In this document: piece after piece, positions 28,796-36,134 of the stretch | Layout of the letters: each line of letters begins with the position of its first letter | Position numbering within the stretch: position 1 is the stretch's first letter | From: Rhizobium sp. 18065 | GTDB lineage: Bacteria; Pseudomonadota; Alphaproteobacteria; Rhizobiales; Rhizobiaceae | Direction of reading: 5' to 3' | Length of the DNA: 64,000 nt | NCBI RefSeq assembly: GCF_902706095.1 | Contig: NZ_CACSJP010000004.1 | Coordinates: forward strand, 186,001-250,000 | Program-made: the position numbers and the translations under genes | Notes under the pieces: generated by a model | Database searches by the model: none | Seen by the model: the letters and a program-made list of their open reading frames with translations, nothing else | What the model was told of the DNA's origin: nothing

Positions 28796-29428
28796 TCAGT
28801 GATAGTCGGGGATGCCCGGCATGGTGATGAAACCATCGAGCTTGCGGAAGCGACGCAGCCAGCGCCGCAGGGCTGGAAACTCGTCATGGTCGAGGCCGAA
28901 GTCCCGCGACAGGGCAAAGCTTGCGATGAGTGCAATATCGGCAATCGTCGGCAGGTCGGCAATGACGAATTCGAAGCCGCGGATCTGTTGCAGCGTCATG
29001 TGATCATCGATGATGCGCAAGGCGCGGCGCGCTTCGGCGACGATCTGGGGCTTTGCGCCGTCCGGCGTGAACAGGGCCTGTTGCCGGGCGATCACGGCGG
29101 CCGATAATTGCCGTCCGGCAAAGCCCAGCCATTGCTGCAGCAAACCGTAGCGCGCCGGGTCCAATGGCAGCCACTGGCCGGATGGGTCATAAGCACGCGC
29201 GAGATAGGCCAGAATGGCCTCGGTGCCGGAGACGGTGAGATCGCCATCGGTGAGAACCGGCAAGGTGCCTGCCGGATTGATTGCCAGCATATGCGGCTGT
29301 TCCTGTTCGCGACCGGGCTGCATGTCGACGGCAATGGTCCTGTAATTTAGGCCGAGCATTGAGAGCAACAGGCGCACGCGGTAACAGCTGTCGTCGAGAT
29401 CGTAGTTGTAAAGTGTCAGCAAAGACAT
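28796..29428 (-). CDS. GST-like protein of the split Rieske locus (NdmE-like candidate)
   Basis: The 210-aa protein has a GST fold: N-terminal thioredoxin-like domain (LTLYNYDLDDSCYRVRLLLS), the cis-Pro loop NPAGTLPVLTDG, and a helical C-domain with LPTIADIALIASFA. The usual Glu-Ser glutathione-binding pair before the alpha-3 helix reads Gly68-Thr69, so glutathione binding may be lost. Its ATG overlaps the Rieske gene's stop (ATGA). In the caffeine N7-demethylase NdmCDE a GST-like NdmE serves as a structural subunit. I infer a similar role here. Confidence 0.8.
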   Translation of the reverse strand: MSLLTLYNYDLDDSCYRVRLLLSMLGLNYRTIAVDMQPGREQEQPHMLAINPAGTLPVLTDGDLTVSGTEAILAYLARAYDPSGQWLPLDPARYGLLQQWLGFAGRQLSAAVIARQQALFTPDGAKPQIVAEARRALRIIDDHMTLQQIRGFEFVIADLPTIADIALIASFALSRDFGLDHDEFPALRRWLRRFRKLDGFITMPGIPDYH

Positions 29429-30111
29429 CAGGCGACCCTGGCGAAAGAGTTTTCGAGCGAAAAGCGCAGTCCGGTGGCCCAGATCGCGAGATGTGCACGG
29501 GTCTGGCTGTCGGCCGATGCCGATACGAGGATGTGCAGCGCCGTCCGGTCGGGGCTCAAGGGCTGAAAAGCGATGACGAGCATGCTGCCCGCTGCCGTGC
29601 GCTGCAGGCAGAGGGGGGAGAGTGCCGTGAGTTCGGCCGGTTCCATGTCCGGCGGGGTGACCTCTGCCAGGTGATCGCGGCAACCATCGAGCGGAGCATC
29701 GACATAGAGGCTGCGGACGGAAAACAGATTGTCGGGCAGGTCTGGCACTGTTTTGGGATCTGCGTCTTGCGACTGGGAGGCCCAGATCAGGCCACCCGCC
29801 TCTGCCACGGCAAAGGTCGGAACCTTGATTGTCTTGGGCACATCCAGATCCGGATGGGCTGGAATAAGGCGACACTGACCTGCGCTGTCATAGCGCCAGC
29901 CATGATAGAGGCAGGCAATCTGGTCGCCGCGCACGAAGCCGAAACTCAGGCGCATGCCGCGATGCGGACAGCGATCTTCCCAGACATGTGGCTTGCCCCG
30001 GTCGTCGCGCCAGACAACATATTCATCGCCGTGGACCTTCGTTCCGGCGGACGTACCGGGCTCGATGGATGTCGAAAGGGCAACAGGGATCCATTGCGTT
30101 GTGTCGGTCAT
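29428..30111 (-). CDS. stand-alone Rieske [2Fe-2S] protein
   Basis: The 227-aa protein has a complete Rieske motif, CPHRG (Cys48, His50) and CLYHGW (Cys67, His70), in a domain spanning about residues 5-115. It is of the oxygenase type (W-I/V-P-V start, then GDEYVVWRD). The remaining ~110 residues contain IAFQPLSPDRTALHILVS, which resembles the end of an oxygenase catalytic domain, but no Asp/His iron site is visible. It is too short to be a full oxygenase (about 340-350 aa). The start lies 15 nt after the 68-aa gene. Confidence 0.87.
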   Translation of the reverse strand: MTDTTQWIPVALSTSIEPGTSAGTKVHGDEYVVWRDDRGKPHVWEDRCPHRGMRLSFGFVRGDQIACLYHGWRYDSAGQCRLIPAHPDLDVPKTIKVPTFAVAEAGGLIWASQSQDADPKTVPDLPDNLFSVRSLYVDAPLDGCRDHLAEVTPPDMEPAELTALSPLCLQRTAAGSMLVIAFQPLSPDRTALHILVSASADSQTRAHLAIWATGLRFSLENSFARVA

Positions 30112-30126
30112 CGGAAAATCTCCGGA

Positions 30127-30333
30127 TCATCCATGCGGGTGATCGCTGCGTTCGATATCGAGAATGATGCAATCATAGGGACCGAGACTGACAGCCATTT
30201 CAAAGGCGTCGATCAGGGCATCCGGCCCGCTCACGGTCAGCATACAGGCTGCCGTGTCGCAGATGCCGATGGTGAGCGCCAGGTCGAGCCTGGCTGCGCG
30301 ATGGCGGGCGAAATCCAGAAAACTCTCGGACAT
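30127..30333 (-). CDS. 68-aa hypothetical protein heading the Rieske operon
   Basis: This small acidic protein starts MSESFLDFARHRAARLDL and contains two Cys residues (ICDTAACML) and a GPYDCIILDIE strand. I recognise no family. The ATG at 30333 is chosen because upstream codons approach the divergent promoter; CAGAAAACTC-like sequence gives no strong ribosome site. It is the first gene of the leftward set with the Rieske and GST-like genes, and its conservation there would test whether it is a subunit. Confidence 0.55.
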   Translation of the reverse strand: MSESFLDFARHRAARLDLALTIGICDTAACMLTVSGPDALIDAFEMAVSLGPYDCIILDIERSDHPHG

Positions 30334-30505
30334 CAGGCTACCGCGAAAAATGAAATCGCAGGCGCTGCGTCTGCTGTTCCGGTCGCTTGCCTGGGGAATG
30401 TTGTTGCCTGCCAATTGTGCTCGCTCTATTTTCGAGCAATCTAGCGGTGGGTTGCGACGGGGTTCAAGCGGAAATTCAGCGTGCCCCCAGATGAAGGATC
30501 AGGAC

Positions 30506-31363
30506 ATGGCGGCAGGGGAAATCGATCGGGCATCGCTTGACCAGTGGTATGTGATCGACACCGAGGCGGCCATTCCGGTCGGGCGCTCGTCAAACCGCCT
30601 TCTGGGAACAGAGCTCACCGTCGTGAAAGAGCAAAATGGTCAGGTCGCAGTGTTTGCCGAAAACCGGGACGGCGCCTTGCCGCTGCGCCACCGCTTCGGC
30701 TTTCTCTGGACGACGCTGGGCACACCGGACCGTGAGATCTTTCCCCTGCCGGAGGCAGACGAGCCTGACCGGCGCTATGTGGCCTGCGGCGTGGTGACGG
30801 TGAAGGCGTCCGGGCTCCGGATCGTCGAGAACTTTCTCGACATGGCGCATTTCCCCTTCGTGCACACGGATGTTCTCGGCGCAGAGCCCTTTACGGAGGT
30901 GGAGCAGTACGATGTCGAGATCCGTCGCGACGCCGATGAAGTCTGGGCAACGAACTGCAAGTTCTTCCAGCCGCAGGCAGCGCTGTCGGCGACCGACGGC
31001 ATCACGACGCAGTACATGTACCGGGTGATGACGCCGTTCACCACGATCCTCTACAAGACCTGCCCGAATTCGGACACGCGCTGGGATGTGATCGGGCTGT
31101 TTGTGCAGCCGCTCGATCCGGACCGTTGCCGGGCACATCCGATCATGTATCTGATCGATGATGTTTCAACGACGACGGAACTGGTGCATTTCCAGCAACT
31201 GATCTTCCTGCAGGACAGGATCATTCTGGAAAACCAGCGGCCTGTTCTGCTGCCGCTCGAGCCGCGCAAGGAAATCCCGACACGGGCGGATGCGTCGTCG
31301 ATTGCCTACAGGCGCTGGCTGAAGGAAAAGGGCGTCACCTACGGCGCAACGACAGCCGCATAG
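30506..31363 (+). CDS. Rieske-type oxygenase catalytic subunit lacking its [2Fe-2S] domain
   Basis: The 285-aa protein begins like a Rieske oxygenase (SLDQWYVIDTEAAIPVG...LLGTELTVVKEQNGQVAVF). The cluster-binding CxH/CxxH loops are missing, and residues 50-70 run straight from VFAEN to FGFLWTTLG. The mononuclear iron site is intact: Asp112, His115 and His120 in NFLDMAHFPFVH, and Asp237 in FLQDRIILEN. ATG 30506 follows AAGGA; ATG 30491 is possible. It must receive electrons from a separate Rieske protein, most simply the divergent 227-aa one. The family includes NdmC. The substrate is unknown. Confidence 0.87.
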   Translation: MAAGEIDRASLDQWYVIDTEAAIPVGRSSNRLLGTELTVVKEQNGQVAVFAENRDGALPLRHRFGFLWTTLGTPDREIFPLPEADEPDRRYVACGVVTVKASGLRIVENFLDMAHFPFVHTDVLGAEPFTEVEQYDVEIRRDADEVWATNCKFFQPQAALSATDGITTQYMYRVMTPFTTILYKTCPNSDTRWDVIGLFVQPLDPDRCRAHPIMYLIDDVSTTTELVHFQQLIFLQDRIILENQRPVLLPLEPRKEIPTRADASSIAYRRWLKEKGVTYGATTAA

Positions 31364-31368
31364 TCGAC

Positions 31369-31399
31369 AAAAAAAGCCCGGAAGCGGGTGCCTCCGGGC
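31369..31399 (-). terminator. rho-independent terminator of the csbD-like gene
   Basis: Read on the minus strand, stem GCCCGGA/TCCGGGC (7 bp, 10-nt loop) is followed by a run of seven T. It lies between the convergent oxygenase and CsbD genes and may also end the oxygenase transcript. Confidence 0.85.
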
Positions 31400-31426
31400 T
31401 ATCTCAACTCATGACCCGGTCGGGCC

Positions 31427-31624
31427 TCAGTTCTTGCTCATCCAGTCGTCGATCTCGCGATCGGCTTCTTCCTGGGTCTTGCCATAGGCTACCTGGATCT
31501 TGCCGGACAGTTCCTTGCGCTTGCCGGCGACCACGTCGAGATCATCGCCGGTGAGCTTGCCCCACTGGGTCTGGGCTTTGCCCTTGAACTGTTCCCAATT
31601 GCCTTCAACCTGATTCCAATTCAT
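31427..31624 (-). CDS. CsbD-family stress protein
   Basis: The 65-aa protein is a full CsbD domain: MNWNQVEGNWEQFKGKAQTQ, then KLTGDDLDVVAGKRKELSGK and a closing EEADREIDDWM. CsbD-like proteins are abundant general-stress proteins of unknown biochemical role. ATG 31624 follows GGGAGA. An EcfG promoter match lies 55 nt upstream on the same strand, so control by the general stress sigma factor encoded nearby is expected. Confidence 0.93.
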   Translation of the reverse strand: MNWNQVEGNWEQFKGKAQTQWGKLTGDDLDVVAGKRKELSGKIQVAYGKTQEEADREIDDWMSKN

Positions 31625-31678
31625 CGGAAATCTCCCGTGTCTTGTGTTTGATGAGAGGCTCATGTCCTCGGCAGCTAC

Positions 31679-31703
31679 AACGTGCCGGCATCTCGGAAGT
31701 TCC
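31679..31703 (-). promoter_or_regulatory. EcfG-type promoter of the csbD-like gene
   Basis: On the minus strand the sequence is GGAAC, 16 nt, CGTT, an exact match to the general stress sigma factor consensus of alphaproteobacteria. The -10 element is 55 nt upstream of the CsbD start codon. Confidence 0.85.
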
Positions 31704-31737
31704 GGTTTCGGCTGCGGAAGAAAGAGCATGGCGCGAG

Positions 31738-31762
31738 GGAACCCAAACGGTGTTCCCGCGTT
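31738..31762 (+). promoter_or_regulatory. EcfG-type promoter of the DUF883 gene
   Basis: GGAAC at 31738, a 16-nt spacer and CGTT at 31759 match the EcfG consensus exactly. The -10 element lies 48 nt before the DUF883 ATG. It is divergent from the csbD promoter, with 34 nt between the two -35 elements. Confidence 0.85.
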
Positions 31763-31809
31763 GTCGTCACGAACTTGAGATCATTGTGAACGCTCACGGA
31801 GGCTCCGAC

Positions 31810-32193
31810 ATGGCGCTATCGACCACCAGCAAACGAAAGATCGAAGACACGGCCAACGATATTGCCGATCGCATTGAAGCGCTTGCTTCGACCGATGCGT
31901 CCGCCACGCCGGCCGACATCCAGGTTGAACTCGACAACCTTCGTCGTGACCTGGCTTCGTTGACCAAGACGGTTGCGTCGTTCGGCAGCGGCAAGATCCG
32001 GGAAGCCGGCAGCATGGCGAGCCAGTTGGGCGCAGATGCCGCCGAAACCTCGACGCAGTATGTCGAAGCGGCACGCGATACTCTGGTCGGCGTCGAGCAG
32101 GATCTGAGAGCGCAGGTGCAGGCCAATCCGTTCCAGTCGCTCGCGATTGCGGCCGGCGTTGGCTATATCTTCGCCTTGCTCAGCCGGCGCTGA
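31810..32193 (+). CDS. DUF883 (ElaB/YqjD-like) membrane-anchored protein
   Basis: The 127-aa protein has a long amphipathic helical region (residues 5-95) and ends in one hydrophobic segment, NPFQSLAIAAGVGYIFALLS, typical of ElaB/YqjD/DUF883 proteins. These are tail-anchored in the inner membrane, and some bind ribosomes in stationary phase. ATG 31810 follows ACGGAGG. It sits 2 nt before the next membrane-protein gene and downstream of an EcfG promoter. Confidence 0.88.
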   Translation: MALSTTSKRKIEDTANDIADRIEALASTDASATPADIQVELDNLRRDLASLTKTVASFGSGKIREAGSMASQLGADAAETSTQYVEAARDTLVGVEQDLRAQVQANPFQSLAIAAGVGYIFALLSRR

Positions 32194-32195
32194 TC

Positions 32196-32648
32196 ATGTT
32201 GCAGTTGATGCAACACCTCGGTGTTCTGGTTTTCGGCAAGGTGCGGCCGACGGCCCGGCGTGTGGTACGGTCCCTGATCGGGGCCGTGGTCGCGGGCATT
32301 TTCGGATTGACCGCCTATATTGCACTGTTTCTGGCGCTCGGCATTTACCTGTCGCGGGAATATGATCCGGTGACGGCGGCCTTGATCATTGCAGCACTGA
32401 CGGCGTTTGCGGCGATTGTGGTGATCGGGGTGATTTCCGCTGTCAACCGGCGGTCGGAGCGGCAGCTTCTTGCGCGGCAAAGGGCTGCACGGGCACGATT
32501 GCCGGATCCGGTAACGCTGCAGATTTTGGCGGGTCTTCCGACGATGATGCGTGGAAAATCACTGTTTGCCACATTGGCCATAGCTGCGGTCGTGTTTGCC
32601 ATGGCGAAGGGCCAGGGAACCGGCTCAGCAAGGGCAGATGACGATTGA
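32196..32648 (+). CDS. holin-superfamily/YqjE-like membrane protein
   Basis: The 150-aa protein has three hydrophobic segments: SLIGAVVAGIFGLTAYIALF with the following residues, ALIIAALTAFAAIVVIGVIS, and a late LFATLAIAAVVFAMA. A basic stretch (RRSERQLLARQRAARAR) separates the second and third. DUF883 genes are often followed by YqjE-type membrane genes, which agrees with its place 2 nt downstream. It is probably a stress-induced inner-membrane protein; function is unknown. Confidence 0.68.
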   Translation: MLQLMQHLGVLVFGKVRPTARRVVRSLIGAVVAGIFGLTAYIALFLALGIYLSREYDPVTAALIIAALTAFAAIVVIGVISAVNRRSERQLLARQRAARARLPDPVTLQILAGLPTMMRGKSLFATLAIAAVVFAMAKGQGTGSARADDD

Positions 32649-32733
32649 GTGTTCGCGCATTACGGGTGCGGGCGAGTTGGCCGGTCGAGACGTTTCCGGG
32701 GGACAACCTCCGGCACGGCTATCAAATAAAGCG

Positions 32734-32922
32734 TTATTTCTTCGCTTTGAGCTCGGCTTCATGAAGGCGTTCGAGCAGGTCGATGAGATGCGACGGGGTG
32801 CCTTCATCGATAATGGTGTCGTAGTATCCGCGCAGTTTCGAGGCAATCAACGCATTGGAATTCTGGCCCCTGGTATCGGCAGCTTTGCTTTTTTCGGGTT
32901 TGTCTTTTGGGCTCTTGGCCAT
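32734..32922 (-). CDS. nepR: NepR-family anti-sigma factor (first copy)
   Basis: This 62-aa protein has the NepR core at residues 29-53: KLRGYYDTIIDEGTPSHLI, followed by DLLERL. NepR sequesters the ECF sigma factor EcfG until phosphorylated PhyR binds it. The N-terminus is Lys-rich and disordered. It is divergent from phyR with face-to-face EcfG promoters between them. A second NepR gene precedes ecfG at 37139, so this copy is a paralogue, perhaps for tuning. Confidence 0.88.
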   Translation of the reverse strand: MAKSPKDKPEKSKAADTRGQNSNALIASKLRGYYDTIIDEGTPSHLIDLLERLHEAELKAKK

Positions 32923-32969
32923 CTTTGTCCAATTCCGTCAGTTCATTAGGCAGGAGCGAATAGCCTGAT

Positions 32970-32994
32970 AACCTTTTTGATGCAAAAAAGTTCC
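32970..32994 (-). promoter_or_regulatory. EcfG-type promoter (GGTT variant) of the first nepR gene
   Basis: On the minus strand the sequence is GGAAC, 16 nt, GGTT, one mismatch from the consensus -10. It lies 48 nt from the nepR start. The same variant occurs at 39458-39482. Confidence 0.65.
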
Positions 32995-33002
32995 GCCGTG
33001 AT

Positions 33003-33027
33003 GGAACTATTTTTTGAGCCGAACGTT
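33003..33027 (+). promoter_or_regulatory. EcfG-type promoter of phyR
   Basis: GGAAC at 33003, a 16-nt spacer and CGTT at 33024 match the EcfG consensus exactly, 47 nt before the phyR ATG. It is back to back with the nepR promoter, giving positive autoregulation of the switch. Confidence 0.87.
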
Positions 33028-33074
33028 TTCAGCCGAGTCCGCACCCGTATTTCCATATGCGATTGGAGAAATGC

Positions 33075-33869
33075 ATGTCCCTTACTGCCCGCGTCGCCGT
33101 TCATCTTCCCTATCTGAGGCGGTATGCACGCGCCGTTACCGGTTCACAGACCTCAGGCGATGCCTATGTCGCCGCTGTCCTCGAAGCGCTGATTGCCGAT
33201 ATTTCGATTTTCCCCGATACCGGCGATGATCGCGTGGCGCTCTATCACCTGTTTGTGTCGATCTATGATTCAACCAAGGTCGAGCTGCCACCAATCACCT
33301 CTCCTTTCGCGTGGGAAAAGCGTGCGGCTGCCAATCTTGCCGCCGTGCCGACCCGTGCGCGCCACGCCTTCCTCCTGGTCACGGTCGAGGGGTTCACCAC
33401 CGCCGAAGCGTCAGCCGTTCTCGGCGTCAGCGAAGGCGAGTTCAACACGTTCTTCAATGAAGCGTCGGCCGAGATTTCCCGCCAGGTCGCAACCGACATC
33501 ATGATCATCGAGGATGAACCGCTCATCGCGCTCGACATAGAGCAGATGGTGGAAGACCTCGGTCACCGCGTAACGGGGATCGCCCGGACGCATAGCGAAG
33601 CGGTCGAGCTTTACAAGCGCACGAGCCCGAAGATGGTGCTGGCTGACATCCAGCTGGCCGACGGAAGCTCTGGTATCGATGCGGTGAACGATATCCTGAA
33701 GGTGGACACCATTCCGGTGATCTTCATCACGGCTTTCCCCGAGCGTCTGCTGACCGGCGAGCGCCCTGAGCCCGCATTCCTGGTGACGAAGCCATTCAAC
33801 CCGGACATGGTCAAGGCGCTCATCAGCCAGGCCCTGTTCTTCAACGAGCAGGTCGCTGAACAGGCGTGA
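33075..33869 (+). CDS. phyR: general stress response regulator PhyR
   Basis: The 264-aa protein has an N-terminal sigma-factor-like domain (residues 1-~135, with YLRRYARAVTGS and the sigma4-like GFTTAEASAVLGVSEGEF). A C-terminal receiver follows (IIEDEPLIALDIEQM, phosphorylated Asp191 in VLADIQLADG, Lys239 in FLVTKPF). Phosphorylated PhyR binds NepR through the sigma-like domain and frees EcfG. ATG 33075 follows TGGAGAA. The kinase gene comes 50 nt later. Confidence 0.96.
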   Translation: MSLTARVAVHLPYLRRYARAVTGSQTSGDAYVAAVLEALIADISIFPDTGDDRVALYHLFVSIYDSTKVELPPITSPFAWEKRAAANLAAVPTRARHAFLLVTVEGFTTAEASAVLGVSEGEFNTFFNEASAEISRQVATDIMIIEDEPLIALDIEQMVEDLGHRVTGIARTHSEAVELYKRTSPKMVLADIQLADGSSGIDAVNDILKVDTIPVIFITAFPERLLTGERPEPAFLVTKPFNPDMVKALISQALFFNEQVAEQA

Positions 33870-33919
33870 CGCGCGGACAAATGCAATAAAGACAAGGACT
33901 TTGGATCAAGTGCTGGTGC

Positions 33920-34969
33920 ATGGAGCGCTGGCGCTGGTCTGGAGGGCCGAGCAACGGCGGAGCAGGACAGTTGGTACATCGATTGACATGGTTTGAACCT
34001 CAGCGCGGCGAGGAGCAATTGCGCGAGTTCTTCATAACCGCCCTCATCGATATGGGTGCCAGTCTGATCCTGCAGGACAAGGATGGCACCTATGTCTGCA
34101 TCACCGCGCTTCCGCCGCAGTGGCGTCTGGAAGCCGGGGCGCGACCAACGGATGTCTCCATCTTCGGACCTGAAATCGGCGAGCGGCTGACGGAGATCAA
34201 GTCGACCCTGGTCAAGGCGGGCGACCGGGCCGACCTCGAGATCGAAGCCGGCGACGACAGCTTTTTCGAGTTTCGCTGCAGGCTGGTGGAGATGGCAGAT
34301 GCCAAACTTCACCTGATCACCGTGGTCATCGATCGGACCGAGGATCGTCGTCGCGAGCGTCTGCTGAGGGCATTGCTGCGCGAAGTCAGCCATCGATCGA
34401 AAAACCTGCTGGCGATCATCCAGAGCATCGCGTCGCAGACCGCGCGCTACGCCGGAACGCTGGACATGTTTCTCGGCAAGTTCCGTGGTCGATTGCATGC
34501 GCTGTCGCAGTCGCAGGATCTGATCACCGACAGCAGCTGGCGCGGCGCTTATTTCCGCGACCTGCTGAAGCAGCAGGTGGATCGCTACGTTCAGGAAAAT
34601 GCCGATCTGGTGCATGTCTCGGGCGATGATGTGCTGCTTACGCCGAACGCCTCGCTGCATATCGGGCTTGCCCTGCATGAACTGGTCGTCAACGCCGTCA
34701 GCCATGGCGACTTCCTGCAGCGGCGCCGGCCGATCGAGGTTACCTGCACGCGGCTGGACACGCCGGAAGGTCCGATGGTCCGTATCCTCTGGGTAGAACC
34801 CTTCGGCATCGCGGATGCCGAAGATATCAAGGCGGTCAAGACCAACAGGTTTGGCAGCACCGTTCTTGAGCGGGTCGTGCCGTCGTCCGTCGACGGGACG
34901 GCACAGCACGAGTTCGGCCAGGCGGAAATCCGCTACGAGCTGACCTTCCCGCTTGAGATCTTCGATTAA
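33920..34969 (+). CDS. HWE/HisKA_2 sensor histidine kinase, candidate PhyR kinase
   Basis: This is a 349-aa soluble protein with no membrane segments. Residues ~35-140 form a PAS-like sensor domain (LILQDKDGTYVCITALP). A dimerisation/phosphorylation helix follows, with His158 in LREVSHRSKNLLAIIQSIAS. The ATP-binding domain has the N box LALHELVVNAVSHGD. HWE/HisKA_2 kinases are the usual PhyR kinases. The ATG at 33920 has no clear ribosome site, so the start may be downstream. No EcfG promoter lies in the 50-nt gap, so it is probably read through from phyR. Confidence 0.88.
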   Translation: MERWRWSGGPSNGGAGQLVHRLTWFEPQRGEEQLREFFITALIDMGASLILQDKDGTYVCITALPPQWRLEAGARPTDVSIFGPEIGERLTEIKSTLVKAGDRADLEIEAGDDSFFEFRCRLVEMADAKLHLITVVIDRTEDRRRERLLRALLREVSHRSKNLLAIIQSIASQTARYAGTLDMFLGKFRGRLHALSQSQDLITDSSWRGAYFRDLLKQQVDRYVQENADLVHVSGDDVLLTPNASLHIGLALHELVVNAVSHGDFLQRRRPIEVTCTRLDTPEGPMVRILWVEPFGIADAEDIKAVKTNRFGSTVLERVVPSSVDGTAQHEFGQAEIRYELTFPLEIFD

Positions 34970-35027
34970 TTGCGGTGAACTCTTTCGGGTTCCGCCTTCC
35001 ACACTCTCCAGACAATGGTGATTGATC

Positions 35028-36101
35028 ATGCGCCTGTTCAGTTGCTCGAACTGTTCGAACGTCGTCCATTTCGAGAACAACGGCTGTGTCACATGTGGCT
35101 CGCGCCTGGCCTTCAGGCCAAGCGCGCTGGACATGGTGGCCTTGCGGCTGGATGGCAGCGCCATACTCGCCGATTCCACCGAACAAGGCTGGGCGGCCCA
35201 TCCGTGTGCCAATGCGGATATCGGCGGTTGCAACTGGCTGGTCGATGACAATGACGTCTCGGGCTTCTGTGTCGCCTGCCGACACAATGTGACCATTCCG
35301 GATATCTCGATCCCCGAGAACATCGCCAACTGGCAGAAGATCGAGCTTGCCAAGCGCAACCTGTTCTATTCCCTGCTGCGCTTCGATCTGCCGATGACGA
35401 CCCGCGCCGAGGACCCGGCGCAGGGGCTTGGCTTCAAGTTTCTTGCTGACGAGGTCATCGCGACCGAAGATGGCCCTGTGCTGACCGGCCATGAGGACGG
35501 TTTGATCACGCTCAATATCGCCGAGGCTTCCGATGTCGAGCGCGAGGCCCGGAGAGTTGCGCTGGGCGAGCCGTTCCGCACCCTGCTTGGCCATTTTCGC
35601 CATGAGGTTGGACACTACTACTGGAATGTTCTGGTGCGCGATCGTGGCGAATATGATGCGTTTCGCGCAGCATTTGGCGACGAGAGGGTCGACTATGGCG
35701 AGTCCCTCACGCGACATTATGCCGAAGGTCCGATGGTCGGCTGGGAGCTCAGCTATATTACCGCCTATGCGGCAAGCCATCCTTGGGAGGATTTTGCCGA
35801 AACGTTCGCGCATTACTTCCATATCGTCGATGCGCTCGACACGGCCGATGCGTTCGGGCTCAGAACCAATCCCGAAGCCGACACGGATGTCTCGGGGCTG
35901 ACGCTGAGCAAGACGTTCGACAGCTATCGCAGCGGCAGCTCGGAAGCGCTGATCCGGGCATGGGTGCCGCTGACGCTGGCGATCAACAGCATCAACCGCA
36001 GCATGGGCCAGCACGACCTTTATCCCTTCATCCTGTCGGAGCCGGTTTTCGAAAAGCTGAGATACATTCATCAGTTGCTCCGCTCCGGTCGGATGTCCTG
36101 A
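35028..36101 (+). CDS. zinc-ribbon metallopeptidase-like protein (DUF2248 type)
   Basis: The 357-aa protein has Cys pairs in FSCSNCSN (Cys6, Cys9) and GCVTCGS (Cys20, Cys23), then a second set (Cys60, Cys68, Cys81, Cys84), suggesting two zinc-binding units. A gluzincin-like HExxH follows in HFRHEVGHYYWN (His192, Glu193, His196), with a possible third ligand Glu258 in EDFAETFAHYF. This matches the putative zinc-binding metallopeptidase family PF10005/PF15887. Substrate is unknown. Codons before ATG 35028 (a TTG at 35022) give only two extra residues. Confidence 0.85.
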   Translation: MRLFSCSNCSNVVHFENNGCVTCGSRLAFRPSALDMVALRLDGSAILADSTEQGWAAHPCANADIGGCNWLVDDNDVSGFCVACRHNVTIPDISIPENIANWQKIELAKRNLFYSLLRFDLPMTTRAEDPAQGLGFKFLADEVIATEDGPVLTGHEDGLITLNIAEASDVEREARRVALGEPFRTLLGHFRHEVGHYYWNVLVRDRGEYDAFRAAFGDERVDYGESLTRHYAEGPMVGWELSYITAYAASHPWEDFAETFAHYFHIVDALDTADAFGLRTNPEADTDVSGLTLSKTFDSYRSGSSEALIRAWVPLTLAINSINRSMGQHDLYPFILSEPVFEKLRYIHQLLRSGRMS

Positions 36102-36134
36102 ACAACAGCCAAAGTTGAATTGCTTAACAAGCCC

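Noticed and set aside
29281..30444. A 387-aa plus-strand frame over the Rieske and 68-aa genes
   Set aside because: Antisense to the Rieske motif gene; no known domain. The divergent arrangement is better supported.
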